DNA from: CAVXAE01 sp044225565
GTDB lineage: Bacteria > Pseudomonadota > Gammaproteobacteria > Steroidobacterales > Steroidobacteraceae
Assembly (NCBI GenBank): GCA_044225565.1
Contig: JBGAIL010000255.1
Coordinates: forward strand, 1-5,548
Length of the DNA stretch: 5,548 bases
Reading direction: 5' to 3'
The position numbers were made by a program, and so were the translations under genes. Under the pieces are notes generated by a model. The model ran no database searches. It was given only the letters and a program-made list of their open reading frames with translations, and was not told the DNA's origin. Numbering within the stretch: position 1 is the stretch's first letter; every line of letters begins with the position of its first letter. This document shows, in pieces, positions 1-5,157 of the stretch.

Positions 1-550
1 GCCACAGATCCTCGCTGCGGAAGCGGACGTCGTACGTGGGCTCATCCTGCGAGCCCACACCGTGAGCGTGCGCATCCGGAAACGGATAGGCCGGTGATTC
101 GCCGACCACCGTTCCCGTCTTCCCGCGAATGTACGCCGGCAGGCGGTGGTGGCCGGCGACGTAATCGTTCTTCACGCGGACGCGGTCTCCGACCTTGAAG
201 CTTTCCCGGGATGGCGCGTTCGTGCGCCCCGGCCCGCATCGGGTCGCCAGCGGAAACACGCCGAGCGCGCGCTGTTCCAGCTCTTCCTGCGTGAAGACCC
301 CCTTCTCCACGCACAAGGTCGCGAGGCTCGTGAGCGAGCGTTCGTAGTAACTGGCGCTGAGGTAATGGCGCGGTTCCATCCGCTCGATCGCATGGCGGTA
401 TTCGTCCATGTTGAAGATGCCGCGCTGCACCGCGAACGAGTACAGGGCGTTGGCGCGCACTTCCCACGAAGCGTGGAAGGCGGGTGCGTCCACGGTGTAG
501 CGCACCTTGCCGAATCCTTGCCGCCCACCCAGATCGTGCATGCCGTCCAT
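1..550 (-). CDS. nthB: Nitrile hydratase beta subunit (C-terminus beyond left edge)
   Basis: Together with the alpha subunit this forms nitrile hydratase, a cytoplasmic metalloenzyme that hydrates nitriles to amides. I translated the minus strand from the ATG at 550 and found 183 codons with no stop before the edge, so the gene is 3'-truncated by the window. It opens with MDGMHDLGGRQGFG, the hallmark start of the family. Residues about 50-75 hold the AIERM and HYLSASYYE stretch, where the family keeps its conserved Arg and Tyr residues near the active site. Residues about 126-183 (VGDRVRVKN, then YIRGKTGTVVGE, YPFPDAHAHG and DVRFRSEDLW) are the SH3-like C-terminal barrel that packs on the alpha subunit. 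Only a short tail should be missing. It lacks the long mid-protein insert of some relatives and is a fused, full beta, not split as in thiocyanate hydrolase. The start codon shares its A with the alpha stop (TGATG), which implies coupled translation and a balanced subunit ratio. Confidence 0.95.
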   Translation of the reverse strand, partial: MDGMHDLGGRQGFGKVRYTVDAPAFHASWEVRANALYSFAVQRGIFNMDEYRHAIERMEPRHYLSASYYERSLTSLATLCVEKGVFTQEELEQRALGVFPLATRCGPGRTNAPSRESFKVGDRVRVKNDYVAGHHRLPAYIRGKTGTVVGESPAYPFPDAHAHGVGSQDEPTYDVRFRSEDLW

Positions 551-1173
551 CACGCCGCTCCTGTTTGCATTTGCAGCCTTGCGACACCGATCAGCGAGTC
601 CCGGGTGACGATGCCCGCCAGCTGCGCTTCCGTCCAGCCCTCCGTGCCGGGCGGCCGCTCGGGCAACACCATGTAGCGCGTATCGGCCGTCGTATCCCAG
701 ACGCGGACCTCGACCTGCGGCGGCAGGTCCAGACCCATTTCCCTGAGCACCGTGCGCGACTCGCGGACCACGCGGGAGCGGTATTCGAGATCCTTGTACC
801 AGTCCGGCGGCAAGCCGATGACGGCCATCGCGGTGCACGAGCACAAGGTGCAGCAGATGACGTTCTGCACGGCGGGCGTATTCTCGAGCACCACCAGGTG
901 CCGGTGATGCTTCGGCATCGTGATTCCCAGCTCCGCGACGGCGGTGCGCCCGTTGGCCAGCAGGCGCTTGCGGAATTCCGGGTCGACCCAGGCCTTCGCC
1001 ACGACGCGGGCGCCGTTCTCGGGAATCCATTGCTCCTCGATGCGGTGCGAGATGTCTTCGACCGCTTGCGTCGCGTTCATTCCGCGGGCGTCGAATGCCG
1101 CCTGGACGGCATCCACACGCTGCTGCACCGATGCGACGCGTCGCACCACCCGATCTTCATCTGCCATGGTCAT
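550..1173 (-). CDS. nthA: Nitrile hydratase alpha subunit, cobalt type
   Basis: This is the metal-binding subunit of nitrile hydratase, which converts R-CN to R-CONH2. The metal site is the CTLCSC motif at residues 108-113. Cys108, Cys111, Ser112 and Cys113 (with two backbone amides) are the ligand set known for the family, and two of the cysteines are normally oxidised to sulfinic and sulfenic acid. Thr at 109 is typical of cobalt enzymes, whereas Ser there is typical of iron ones. Residues 120-127 (GLPPDWYK) and the C-terminal DTTADTRYMVLPERPPGTEGW stretch are family signatures. The length, 207 residues, is normal. Two features are unusual: Cys107 makes a Cys-Cys pair just before the motif, and the residues after it are TAMAV, where many homologues have YPW or TAW. 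The start at 1173 is uncertain. The in-frame ATG at 1167 sits 8 bases after GGGAAA, a better ribosome-site spacing than the 2 bases for 1173. The stop overlaps the beta start by one base. The gap to the upstream ureohydrolase is 79 bases, so co-transcription is likely. Confidence 0.96.
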   Translation of the reverse strand: MTMADEDRVVRRVASVQQRVDAVQAAFDARGMNATQAVEDISHRIEEQWIPENGARVVAKAWVDPEFRKRLLANGRTAVAELGITMPKHHRHLVVLENTPAVQNVICCTLCSCTAMAVIGLPPDWYKDLEYRSRVVRESRTVLREMGLDLPPQVEVRVWDTTADTRYMVLPERPPGTEGWTEAQLAGIVTRDSLIGVARLQMQTGAA

Positions 1174-1175
1174 CG

Positions 1176-1181
1176 TTTCCC
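1176..1181 (-). promoter_or_regulatory. Possible ribosome binding site for nitrile hydratase alpha
   Basis: On the minus strand this reads GGGAAA. It lies 8 bases before the ATG at 1167 and only 2 before the ATG at 1173, which favours translation starting at the second methionine (MADEDRVV). The match to the Shine-Dalgarno sequence is weak. Confidence 0.35.
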
Positions 1182-1252
1182 GAGGTCAGGCTCATGGGAA
1201 CGATACCGCAGCCGGATGATTTGCGATACGACGCGCACCGCATGCTGGAAGC

Positions 1253-2311
1253 TCAGGGCGTCGCGCGCCGGCCGATCGAAGGGCTGAATACCATCAGACT
1301 CAGGATCTCGAAGAGCATCTGCGCGCCGGCCTGGGCCGTGTTCGTGGTCGCGTCGTACTCGGGAGCGACCTCGACGACGTCGCCGCCGATCACGTTCAGC
1401 CCTCGCAGGCCTCGCAGCAGCTCGAGCGCCTCGCGCGTCGTCAGCCCGCCGACCTCGGGTGTGCCCGTGCCGGGCGCGAAGGCGGGATCCAGTCCGTCGA
1501 CGTCGAACGAGACGTACACCGGGTCCTCACCAACGACTTCCCGCGCTCTGGAGATCACCGCCTCGCAGCCCATGTGCGCGAACGTCTCTGCATGGATCAC
1601 GGTCATCCCGGCATCCCGCGAGAACTCCCAGAGATACTCGGCAGACCCGCGGATGCCGATCTGGACCGTACGTTTCGGATCGAGCACGCCGTCCAGCACG
1701 GCGTTGCGAAACGGCCCGCCATGATGGAATTTCGTGCCGTCGAACTCGCCGCCCGTATCGCAATGGGCGTCGATGTGCACGAGACCGACGGGCCGGTCGG
1801 CACCGAGCGCGCGCAGTATGGGATGCGTGATGGAGTGGTCTCCTCCCGCGGCCAGCGGGGCGACGTTCGCGCGCACCAGCTCGAGGAAAAACCGTTCGAT
1901 GTCCTCATGACTGTCCTGCAAGGAGAAACGGCTCCGCATCGGGACGTCGCCGACATCGGCGACCCTCAGCTCGCCGACGGGCAGGCAATCGAGCGCGTGA
2001 TTGTAGGGACCGATGCGCTCGATGGTCCGCAGCGCGCGCGGCCCGAATCGGGCTCCCGTGCGATTCGTGACTCCCAGATCCATCGGAACCCCGACCAGGG
2101 CGACCTGCAAACCCGACAGCGCGCCGCCCGAAAGCGGATTCGGCAGATGGGGCGCGCTCAGCAGCGTCGGCACCCCCGCGTACGGAGCGCTGCGCGTCGA
2201 GCCGCTGAAGACCTGGTCCACGACCCGGCGGAATCGTGGATCGAACGTGCCGCTCGCCTGCTGCTGACCGTATTTCATCCGCAAACGTTCGAGATTCTCT
2301 CGATCGCTCAT
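1253..2311 (-). CDS. Ureohydrolase, agmatinase/guanidinobutyrase/guanidinase-like
   Basis: This is a 352-residue member of the arginase/agmatinase superfamily. These enzymes use a binuclear metal centre (usually Mn; Ni in cyanobacterial guanidine hydrolase) to hydrolyse a guanidino group, releasing urea and an amine. All metal ligands are visible: His159 in GGDHS; Asp181, His183 and Asp185 in HIDAHCD; Asp270 and Asp272 in SFDVDGLDP. Glu314 in GGDVVEVAPEYD and His197 in HHGGPF match the conserved acid and histidine near the substrate. A roughly 65-residue N-terminal extension containing PYAGVPTLLSAPH, together with the GVPMDLGVTNRTGARFGP block (residues 75-91), resembles agmatinase, guanidinobutyrase and guanidinopropionase rather than classical arginase. 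The exact substrate cannot be told from sequence. It starts 16 bases after the symporter stop with a strong AAGGAG site and is followed 79 bases later by nitrile hydratase alpha. Its place between a transporter and a nitrile hydratase suggests a catabolic role rather than polyamine synthesis. I am sure of the family and unsure of the specificity. Confidence 0.93.
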   Translation of the reverse strand: MSDRENLERLRMKYGQQQASGTFDPRFRRVVDQVFSGSTRSAPYAGVPTLLSAPHLPNPLSGGALSGLQVALVGVPMDLGVTNRTGARFGPRALRTIERIGPYNHALDCLPVGELRVADVGDVPMRSRFSLQDSHEDIERFFLELVRANVAPLAAGGDHSITHPILRALGADRPVGLVHIDAHCDTGGEFDGTKFHHGGPFRNAVLDGVLDPKRTVQIGIRGSAEYLWEFSRDAGMTVIHAETFAHMGCEAVISRAREVVGEDPVYVSFDVDGLDPAFAPGTGTPEVGGLTTREALELLRGLRGLNVIGGDVVEVAPEYDATTNTAQAGAQMLFEILSLMVFSPSIGRRATP

Positions 2312-2317
2312 CTCATG

Positions 2318-2323
2318 CTCCTT
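2318..2323 (-). promoter_or_regulatory. Ribosome binding site of the ureohydrolase
   Basis: A clear AAGGAG on the minus strand lies 6 bases before the ATG at 2311, inside the 16-base gap after the symporter stop. It fixes that start codon. Another ATG at 2316 meets a TGA after two codons and is not used. Confidence 0.8.
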
Positions 2324-2327
2324 CGCT

Positions 2328-3704
2328 TCACGTGGCCCGCTTCACCGCGATGCTGAAATACACAAAGGAAGCGATGGCGACCGCGAGGCTCCCGTAGATC
2401 GGAGTGTTGGCGGCGAGGCCGTCCTTGATCATCAATCCGACAGCCGTGAGGCAGCCGAGAACCATCGCCACGACGGCTGCCTTCGCAGTCGCGCGCCTCC
2501 AGAAAACGGCACCGACCAGAGGCACGAGCAAACCGCCCACGAGCAGGTTGTACGCCAGCGTCAGGGCGCTGAGCACATCGCTCACGATGAGCCCGAGCAT
2601 CAGGATCAGCAGCCCGCATCCGAGCGTGCACCATCTCGTGGTCGTCATGTCCGAGGCTTTGCCGCCGCGCAGGCGCGGCATGAGATCCTCGCTCAGGGTG
2701 CTCGAAGCCGCCAGGAGGCCCGCACTGGCGGTGGACATCATTGCTGCCATCGCCGCCGTAATGACGAGGCTGCGGATTCCATCCGGCAACGCCACCTGGA
2801 TGACCGCGGCGAAGGCATTGTTGAGGTCGTCCAGCTCCGGAACGAGGAGCCGGGCACACATGCCGATGATCGCGGCCGCGAGGCCATAGATCAGGCAGTA
2901 GATGCCGGCGGCAGTGCCGGCATAGCGCGCCACGGCAGGACTGCGTGCCGTAAAGACCCGTTGCCAGATGTCCTGGCCGATCAGGATGCCGAACGTATAG
3001 ATGAGCACGTAGGTGACGATCGTGTCGGCTCCGATGCTCGTCACGTCGAAGAAAGCTGCCGGCAAGCGCGCTTCGAGCTCGCTCCAGCCACCTGCGCGGT
3101 ACAGCAGAGGCAACAGAAGGCACAGCATGCCCACGGTCTTGATCGCGAACTGCACGCTGTCGGTCAGTGTGATCGCCCACATCCCGCCCACGGCGGAGTA
3201 GGCGATGATCAAGCCGCCACTGAGGAGCAATGCGAGCGCGAAAGGCAGATGCAGGAATACCTGCATCACGGTGGCGATGCCGAGCATCGAGACCACGGCC
3301 AGCATGGCCGCGTAGCAGAACATGACGACGGCGCTGACATCACGTGTCGCGACGCCGTACCGTCGCTCGAGAACCTGGGTCACCGTGAAGACGCGCAACT
3401 CGATCAACGGCCGTGCGAGGAACAGGTTCAGCACGATGATGCCGATACCTATCGCGGCACACAGCCAGAGCCCCGAGATTCCGTGAACGTAGCCGAGACG
3501 TACCGAGCCGATGGTGGACGCACCGCCCAGAACCGTGGCCGCCATCGTGCTCATGTACATGGCCGGACCGAGGCGGCGGCCGGCGACCAGGAAGTCCTCC
3601 TGATTTCTCGAGCGTCGCAAGCCTGCCCAACCGAGCGCGAGCATCCCCAACGCATAAAGAGCGAGCACGGCCAGATCCAGGGACATGGCGCGGCAAGCTA
3701 TCAT
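2328..3704 (-). CDS. Sodium:solute symporter (SSS family)
   Basis: This is an inner-membrane secondary transporter of 458 residues with about 12-13 hydrophobic segments, the usual size for the sodium:solute symporter family (PutP, PanF and relatives), which couples solute uptake to the sodium gradient. Family landmarks in order are: RNQEDFLVAGRRLGP at residues 33-47 after the first helix; GGASTIGSVRLGYVHGISG at 60-78; GGMWAITLTDSVQ at 173-185; GQDIWQRVFTARSP at 243-256; and AAMMSTASAGLLAASSTLSEDL at 320-341. The last contains Ser324-Thr325, the position of the Na2 sodium-site hydroxyls in PutP. The solute is not predictable from this. As first gene of an operon with a ureohydrolase and nitrile hydratase, it probably imports their substrate, perhaps a cationic guanidino compound or a nitrile. 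The start at 3704 has only a weak purine-rich site upstream. The Met at 3686 (MSLDLAVL) is an alternative without a visible site. The predicted promoter lies about 30 bases upstream. Confidence 0.92.
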   Translation of the reverse strand: MIACRAMSLDLAVLALYALGMLALGWAGLRRSRNQEDFLVAGRRLGPAMYMSTMAATVLGGASTIGSVRLGYVHGISGLWLCAAIGIGIIVLNLFLARPLIELRVFTVTQVLERRYGVATRDVSAVVMFCYAAMLAVVSMLGIATVMQVFLHLPFALALLLSGGLIIAYSAVGGMWAITLTDSVQFAIKTVGMLCLLLPLLYRAGGWSELEARLPAAFFDVTSIGADTIVTYVLIYTFGILIGQDIWQRVFTARSPAVARYAGTAAGIYCLIYGLAAAIIGMCARLLVPELDDLNNAFAAVIQVALPDGIRSLVITAAMAAMMSTASAGLLAASSTLSEDLMPRLRGGKASDMTTTRWCTLGCGLLILMLGLIVSDVLSALTLAYNLLVGGLLVPLVGAVFWRRATAKAAVVAMVLGCLTAVGLMIKDGLAANTPIYGSLAVAIASFVYFSIAVKRAT

Positions 3705-3729
3705 ATTATTCTCTATCTCTTGCCAATCA

Positions 3730-3767
3730 TGAAAATCAGTATCCTACTGAAGGCATATTCTGAAAAT
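3730..3767 (+). repeat. Phased direct repeat TGAAAAT
   Basis: TGAAAAT occurs at 3730-3736 and again at 3761-3767, 31 bases apart, close to three turns of the helix. Copies on the same helix face suit the multi-site binding seen with Lrp-family octamers. The second copy lies in the palindrome, and the pair brackets the candidate promoter. With only seven bases in AT-rich DNA, chance cannot be excluded. Confidence 0.35.
3738..3766 (-). promoter_or_regulatory. Candidate sigma70 promoter of the symporter-ureohydrolase-nitrile hydratase operon
   Basis: On the minus strand TTTTCA (3761-3766) and GATACT (3738-3743) are separated by 17 bases and each matches its -35 or -10 consensus at four of six positions. 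Transcription would begin near 3731, giving a leader of roughly 27 bases before the ATG at 3704. The -35 element lies inside the imperfect palindrome at 3752-3775, so a protein bound there would block polymerase or contact it. Found by eye only. Confidence 0.4.
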
Positions 3768-3775
3768 ATCATGCC
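3752..3775. promoter_or_regulatory. Imperfect palindrome, candidate operator for the divergent Lrp/AsnC regulator
   Basis: The arms GGCAT (3752-3756) and ATGCC (3771-3775) are exact inverted repeats. Inside them ATATT (3755-3759) and AATAT (3765-3769) form a second inverted pair, and the 15-base core 3755-3769 matches its own reverse complement at 12 of 15 positions. Lrp/AsnC proteins typically bind such AT-rich, weakly palindromic sites of about 15 bases next to their own genes. The site sits between the regulator and the symporter operon and covers the predicted -35 box of the latter. Assignment to this regulator is an inference. Confidence 0.45.
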
Positions 3776-3787
3776 CTCTGCAGGCTC

Positions 3788-3793
3788 TTTAAT
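3788..3793 (+). promoter_or_regulatory. Possible -10 element for the regulator gene
   Basis: TTTAAT matches TATAAT at five of six positions, about 30 bases before the regulator ATG at 3824. No convincing -35 box lies at the right distance (3765-3770 reads AATATC), so this would be a weak or activator-dependent promoter, as is common for autoregulated genes. Confidence 0.25.
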
Positions 3794-3823
3794 GCATAAA
3801 CGACTTCCCATGAAACCGACCTC

Positions 3824-4729
3824 ATGGATCCGCTGAGCAAGAAGATCGTGCAGCGGCTGCGCAGGGATGGCCGCGCCCCCTACTCGCAGATCGCAGACCA
3901 GCTGGGCGCGACCCGCTCTGCCGTGGCAAGCCGGGTCAACGCGATGCTGAGCTCGGGGGAACTGCGCATCATTGCGGCACCCCACCCGAGACTCCTCGGG
4001 CTCGAGGTCGGGGCGCACATCTCGCTGCGGATCAGCGGCGCCATCCAGGGCGTGCTGCGCGCACTGGAACGGATGGACTCACTGTCGTTCGTCTCGGTGA
4101 CGACCGGGCCTTACGCGGTCGTCGCCGAAACGCAGTTGCGCACGCTGCAGGAGCTTTCCCTTCAGATCAGCGCACTGCGCCAGCTCGAGCGCGTTTCGGA
4201 TGTGCAGGCGCTCGTGTACGAGCAGGTGCTCGACAGCTTCTTCCTCGGGCCCCGGCTGCCACGTGAAGCGAGCGTCAAAGTAGACGACACCGACCGGCAG
4301 ATCATCGAGACGCTCCGGCGGGACGGTCGGGCGAGCTATGACACCCTGTCGCGCGAGGCTGGGGTATCCCTGAGCGGATCCCGATTGCGTCTGCAACGGC
4401 TGCTCGCCTCCGGATTCATCCACATCGGCGCCATTCCGCAGCGCTCCGACATGACGGACGAGCTCGTTTTCGGCATGGGCATCAACGCGCAGGGCGACCA
4501 GGCGGAGGTCATCAAGCTGTTGCGCGCCGACCCAGGGCTCGAATTCATGGCACGGACCATCGGCCGCCATGATCTGATCGCGACGCTCAGTTTCGCTTCC
4601 CTTCGGGAGTTCAACCGCCTGGTGGCCCGAGTGCGGGCGCTGCCCAGCGTCTCCTGCTGCGAGCAGTGGCTGCACGTACAGCTGGTACGCGAACGCTATG
4701 AGCGTAGCATCGCGCGCTTTGGCGCTTGA
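3824..4729 (+). CDS. Tandem two-module Lrp/AsnC family transcriptional regulator
   Basis: This is a 301-residue DNA-binding regulator made of two Lrp/AsnC units in a row, about twice the usual 150-160 residues. Unit one has a winged helix-turn-helix at residues 4-50 (KKIVQRLRRDGRAPYSQIAD, then SAVASRVNAMLSSGELRI) and a RAM ligand-sensing domain at about 62-135 with the VSVTTGPYAVVAE turn. Unit two repeats this: a helix-turn-helix at 153-202 (DDTDRQIIETLRRDGRASYD, then SGSRLRLQRLLASGFI) and a RAM domain at about 213-290 with the RTIGRHDLIATL turn. The two halves are clearly diverged, so duplication or fusion is old. RAM domains usually bind amino acids or similar small molecules and control assembly state. 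Divergent placement beside the symporter operon suggests it controls that operon and itself. No good ribosome site precedes the ATG at 3824, so weak or leaderless-like initiation is possible. The stop lies 3 bases before the next gene. Confidence 0.92.
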   Translation: MDPLSKKIVQRLRRDGRAPYSQIADQLGATRSAVASRVNAMLSSGELRIIAAPHPRLLGLEVGAHISLRISGAIQGVLRALERMDSLSFVSVTTGPYAVVAETQLRTLQELSLQISALRQLERVSDVQALVYEQVLDSFFLGPRLPREASVKVDDTDRQIIETLRRDGRASYDTLSREAGVSLSGSRLRLQRLLASGFIHIGAIPQRSDMTDELVFGMGINAQGDQAEVIKLLRADPGLEFMARTIGRHDLIATLSFASLREFNRLVARVRALPSVSCCEQWLHVQLVRERYERSIARFGA

Positions 4730-4732
4730 AGC

Positions 4733-5146
4733 ATGGAGACTCGCGACATGGGCCGGCTCACGGGAGGCTGCTTGTGCGGCAAGGTGCGGATCGTGGCATC
4801 GGGTCTTCCCTACCGGGTCGGCCTCTGCCACTGCCTCGACTGCCGCAAGCATCATGGCGCCCTTTTCCACGCTTCCGCGATATTCCCTCAGGATGCGGTG
4901 ACGATCGAAGGCGAGACCCGCGACTACGCCGGGCGGTTTTTCTGCCCTCGTTGCGGCTCGCCCGTGTTCTCGCGCAGCGCGGACGAGATCGAAGTGAATC
5001 TGGGATCGCTGGATGCCCCGGATCAGCTGAAGCCCACCTACGAGCTCTGGACCGTGCGTCGCGAGTCCTGGTTACCGCCGTTTCCGCTCACGAAACGATA
5101 CGACCGCGACCGTGATGCGACGAGTCGCTTCGAGGACGGCGCCTGA
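4733..5146 (+). CDS. GFA/CENP-V domain zinc protein
   Basis: This 137-residue protein has the GFA fold, named after glutathione-dependent formaldehyde-activating enzyme (Gfa). It has the family's full cysteine set: GGCLCG (Cys13, Cys15), CHCLDCRK (Cys32, Cys34, Cys37) and CPRCG (Cys71, Cys74), which in characterised members bind one or two zinc ions. The body is typical, with FHASAIFP at 45-52, GSPVFS at 75-80 and the PTYELWTVRRESWLP tail motif. Most members of this family have no proven reaction, and a formaldehyde or S-hydroxymethylglutathione role cannot be assumed. It begins 3 bases after the regulator stop, so the two are probably co-transcribed. The in-frame ATG at 4748 (MGRLTGGCLCG) has GGAG nine bases upstream and may be the true start, shortening the protein by five residues. 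It ends 11 bases before the stop of the convergent DUF411 gene. Confidence 0.9.
   Translation: METRDMGRLTGGCLCGKVRIVASGLPYRVGLCHCLDCRKHHGALFHASAIFPQDAVTIEGETRDYAGRFFCPRCGSPVFSRSADEIEVNLGSLDAPDQLKPTYELWTVRRESWLPPFPLTKRYDRDRDATSRFEDGA
4735..4738 (+). promoter_or_regulatory. Possible ribosome binding site favouring the second start of the GFA gene
   Basis: GGAG lies nine bases before the ATG at 4748, in frame with the ATG at 4733, which itself has no Shine-Dalgarno-like sequence. Most GFA proteins start only a few residues before the first GGC-x-CG motif, which fits the later start. Confidence 0.4.
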
Positions 5147-5157
5147 GCGCTCGGCAG

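Noticed and set aside
172..528. Minus-strand frame of 118 codons within the beta-subunit region
   Set aside because: It is in a different frame from the true nitrile hydratase beta reading frame, which starts at 550 and is open to the edge.
484..1287. Long plus-strand open frame of 267 codons opposite nitrile hydratase alpha
   Set aside because: It lies antisense to a gene with clear family motifs, is rich in Arg, His and Asp as expected of a GC-rich shadow frame, and has no recognisable domain.
1574..2356. Plus-strand open frame of 260 codons opposite the ureohydrolase
   Set aside because: It is a codon-bias shadow of a gene whose catalytic residues are all visible on the other strand.
2961..3836. 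Plus-strand open frame of 291 codons reaching across the intergenic region into the regulator start
   Set aside because: Most of it is antisense to the symporter, its composition is very rich in His, Gln and Asp with no hydrophobic core, and its tail uses the regulatory region and the wrong frame of the regulator.
3810..3836. Eight-codon frame (MKPTSWIR) overlapping the regulator start codon, a possible leader peptide
   Set aside because: There is no ribosome binding site in front of it and no run of codons that would suggest attenuation; a chance frame this short is expected.
4079..4870. Minus-strand open frame of 263 codons opposite the regulator and GFA gene
   Set aside because: It starts from GTG, is antisense to two well-recognised proteins and shows no domain.
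5145..5152. GAGCGCTC palindrome between the convergent GFA and DUF411 stops as a bidirectional terminator
   Set aside because: It has no loop between the arms and no T-run on either side, so it does not look like an intrinsic terminator.
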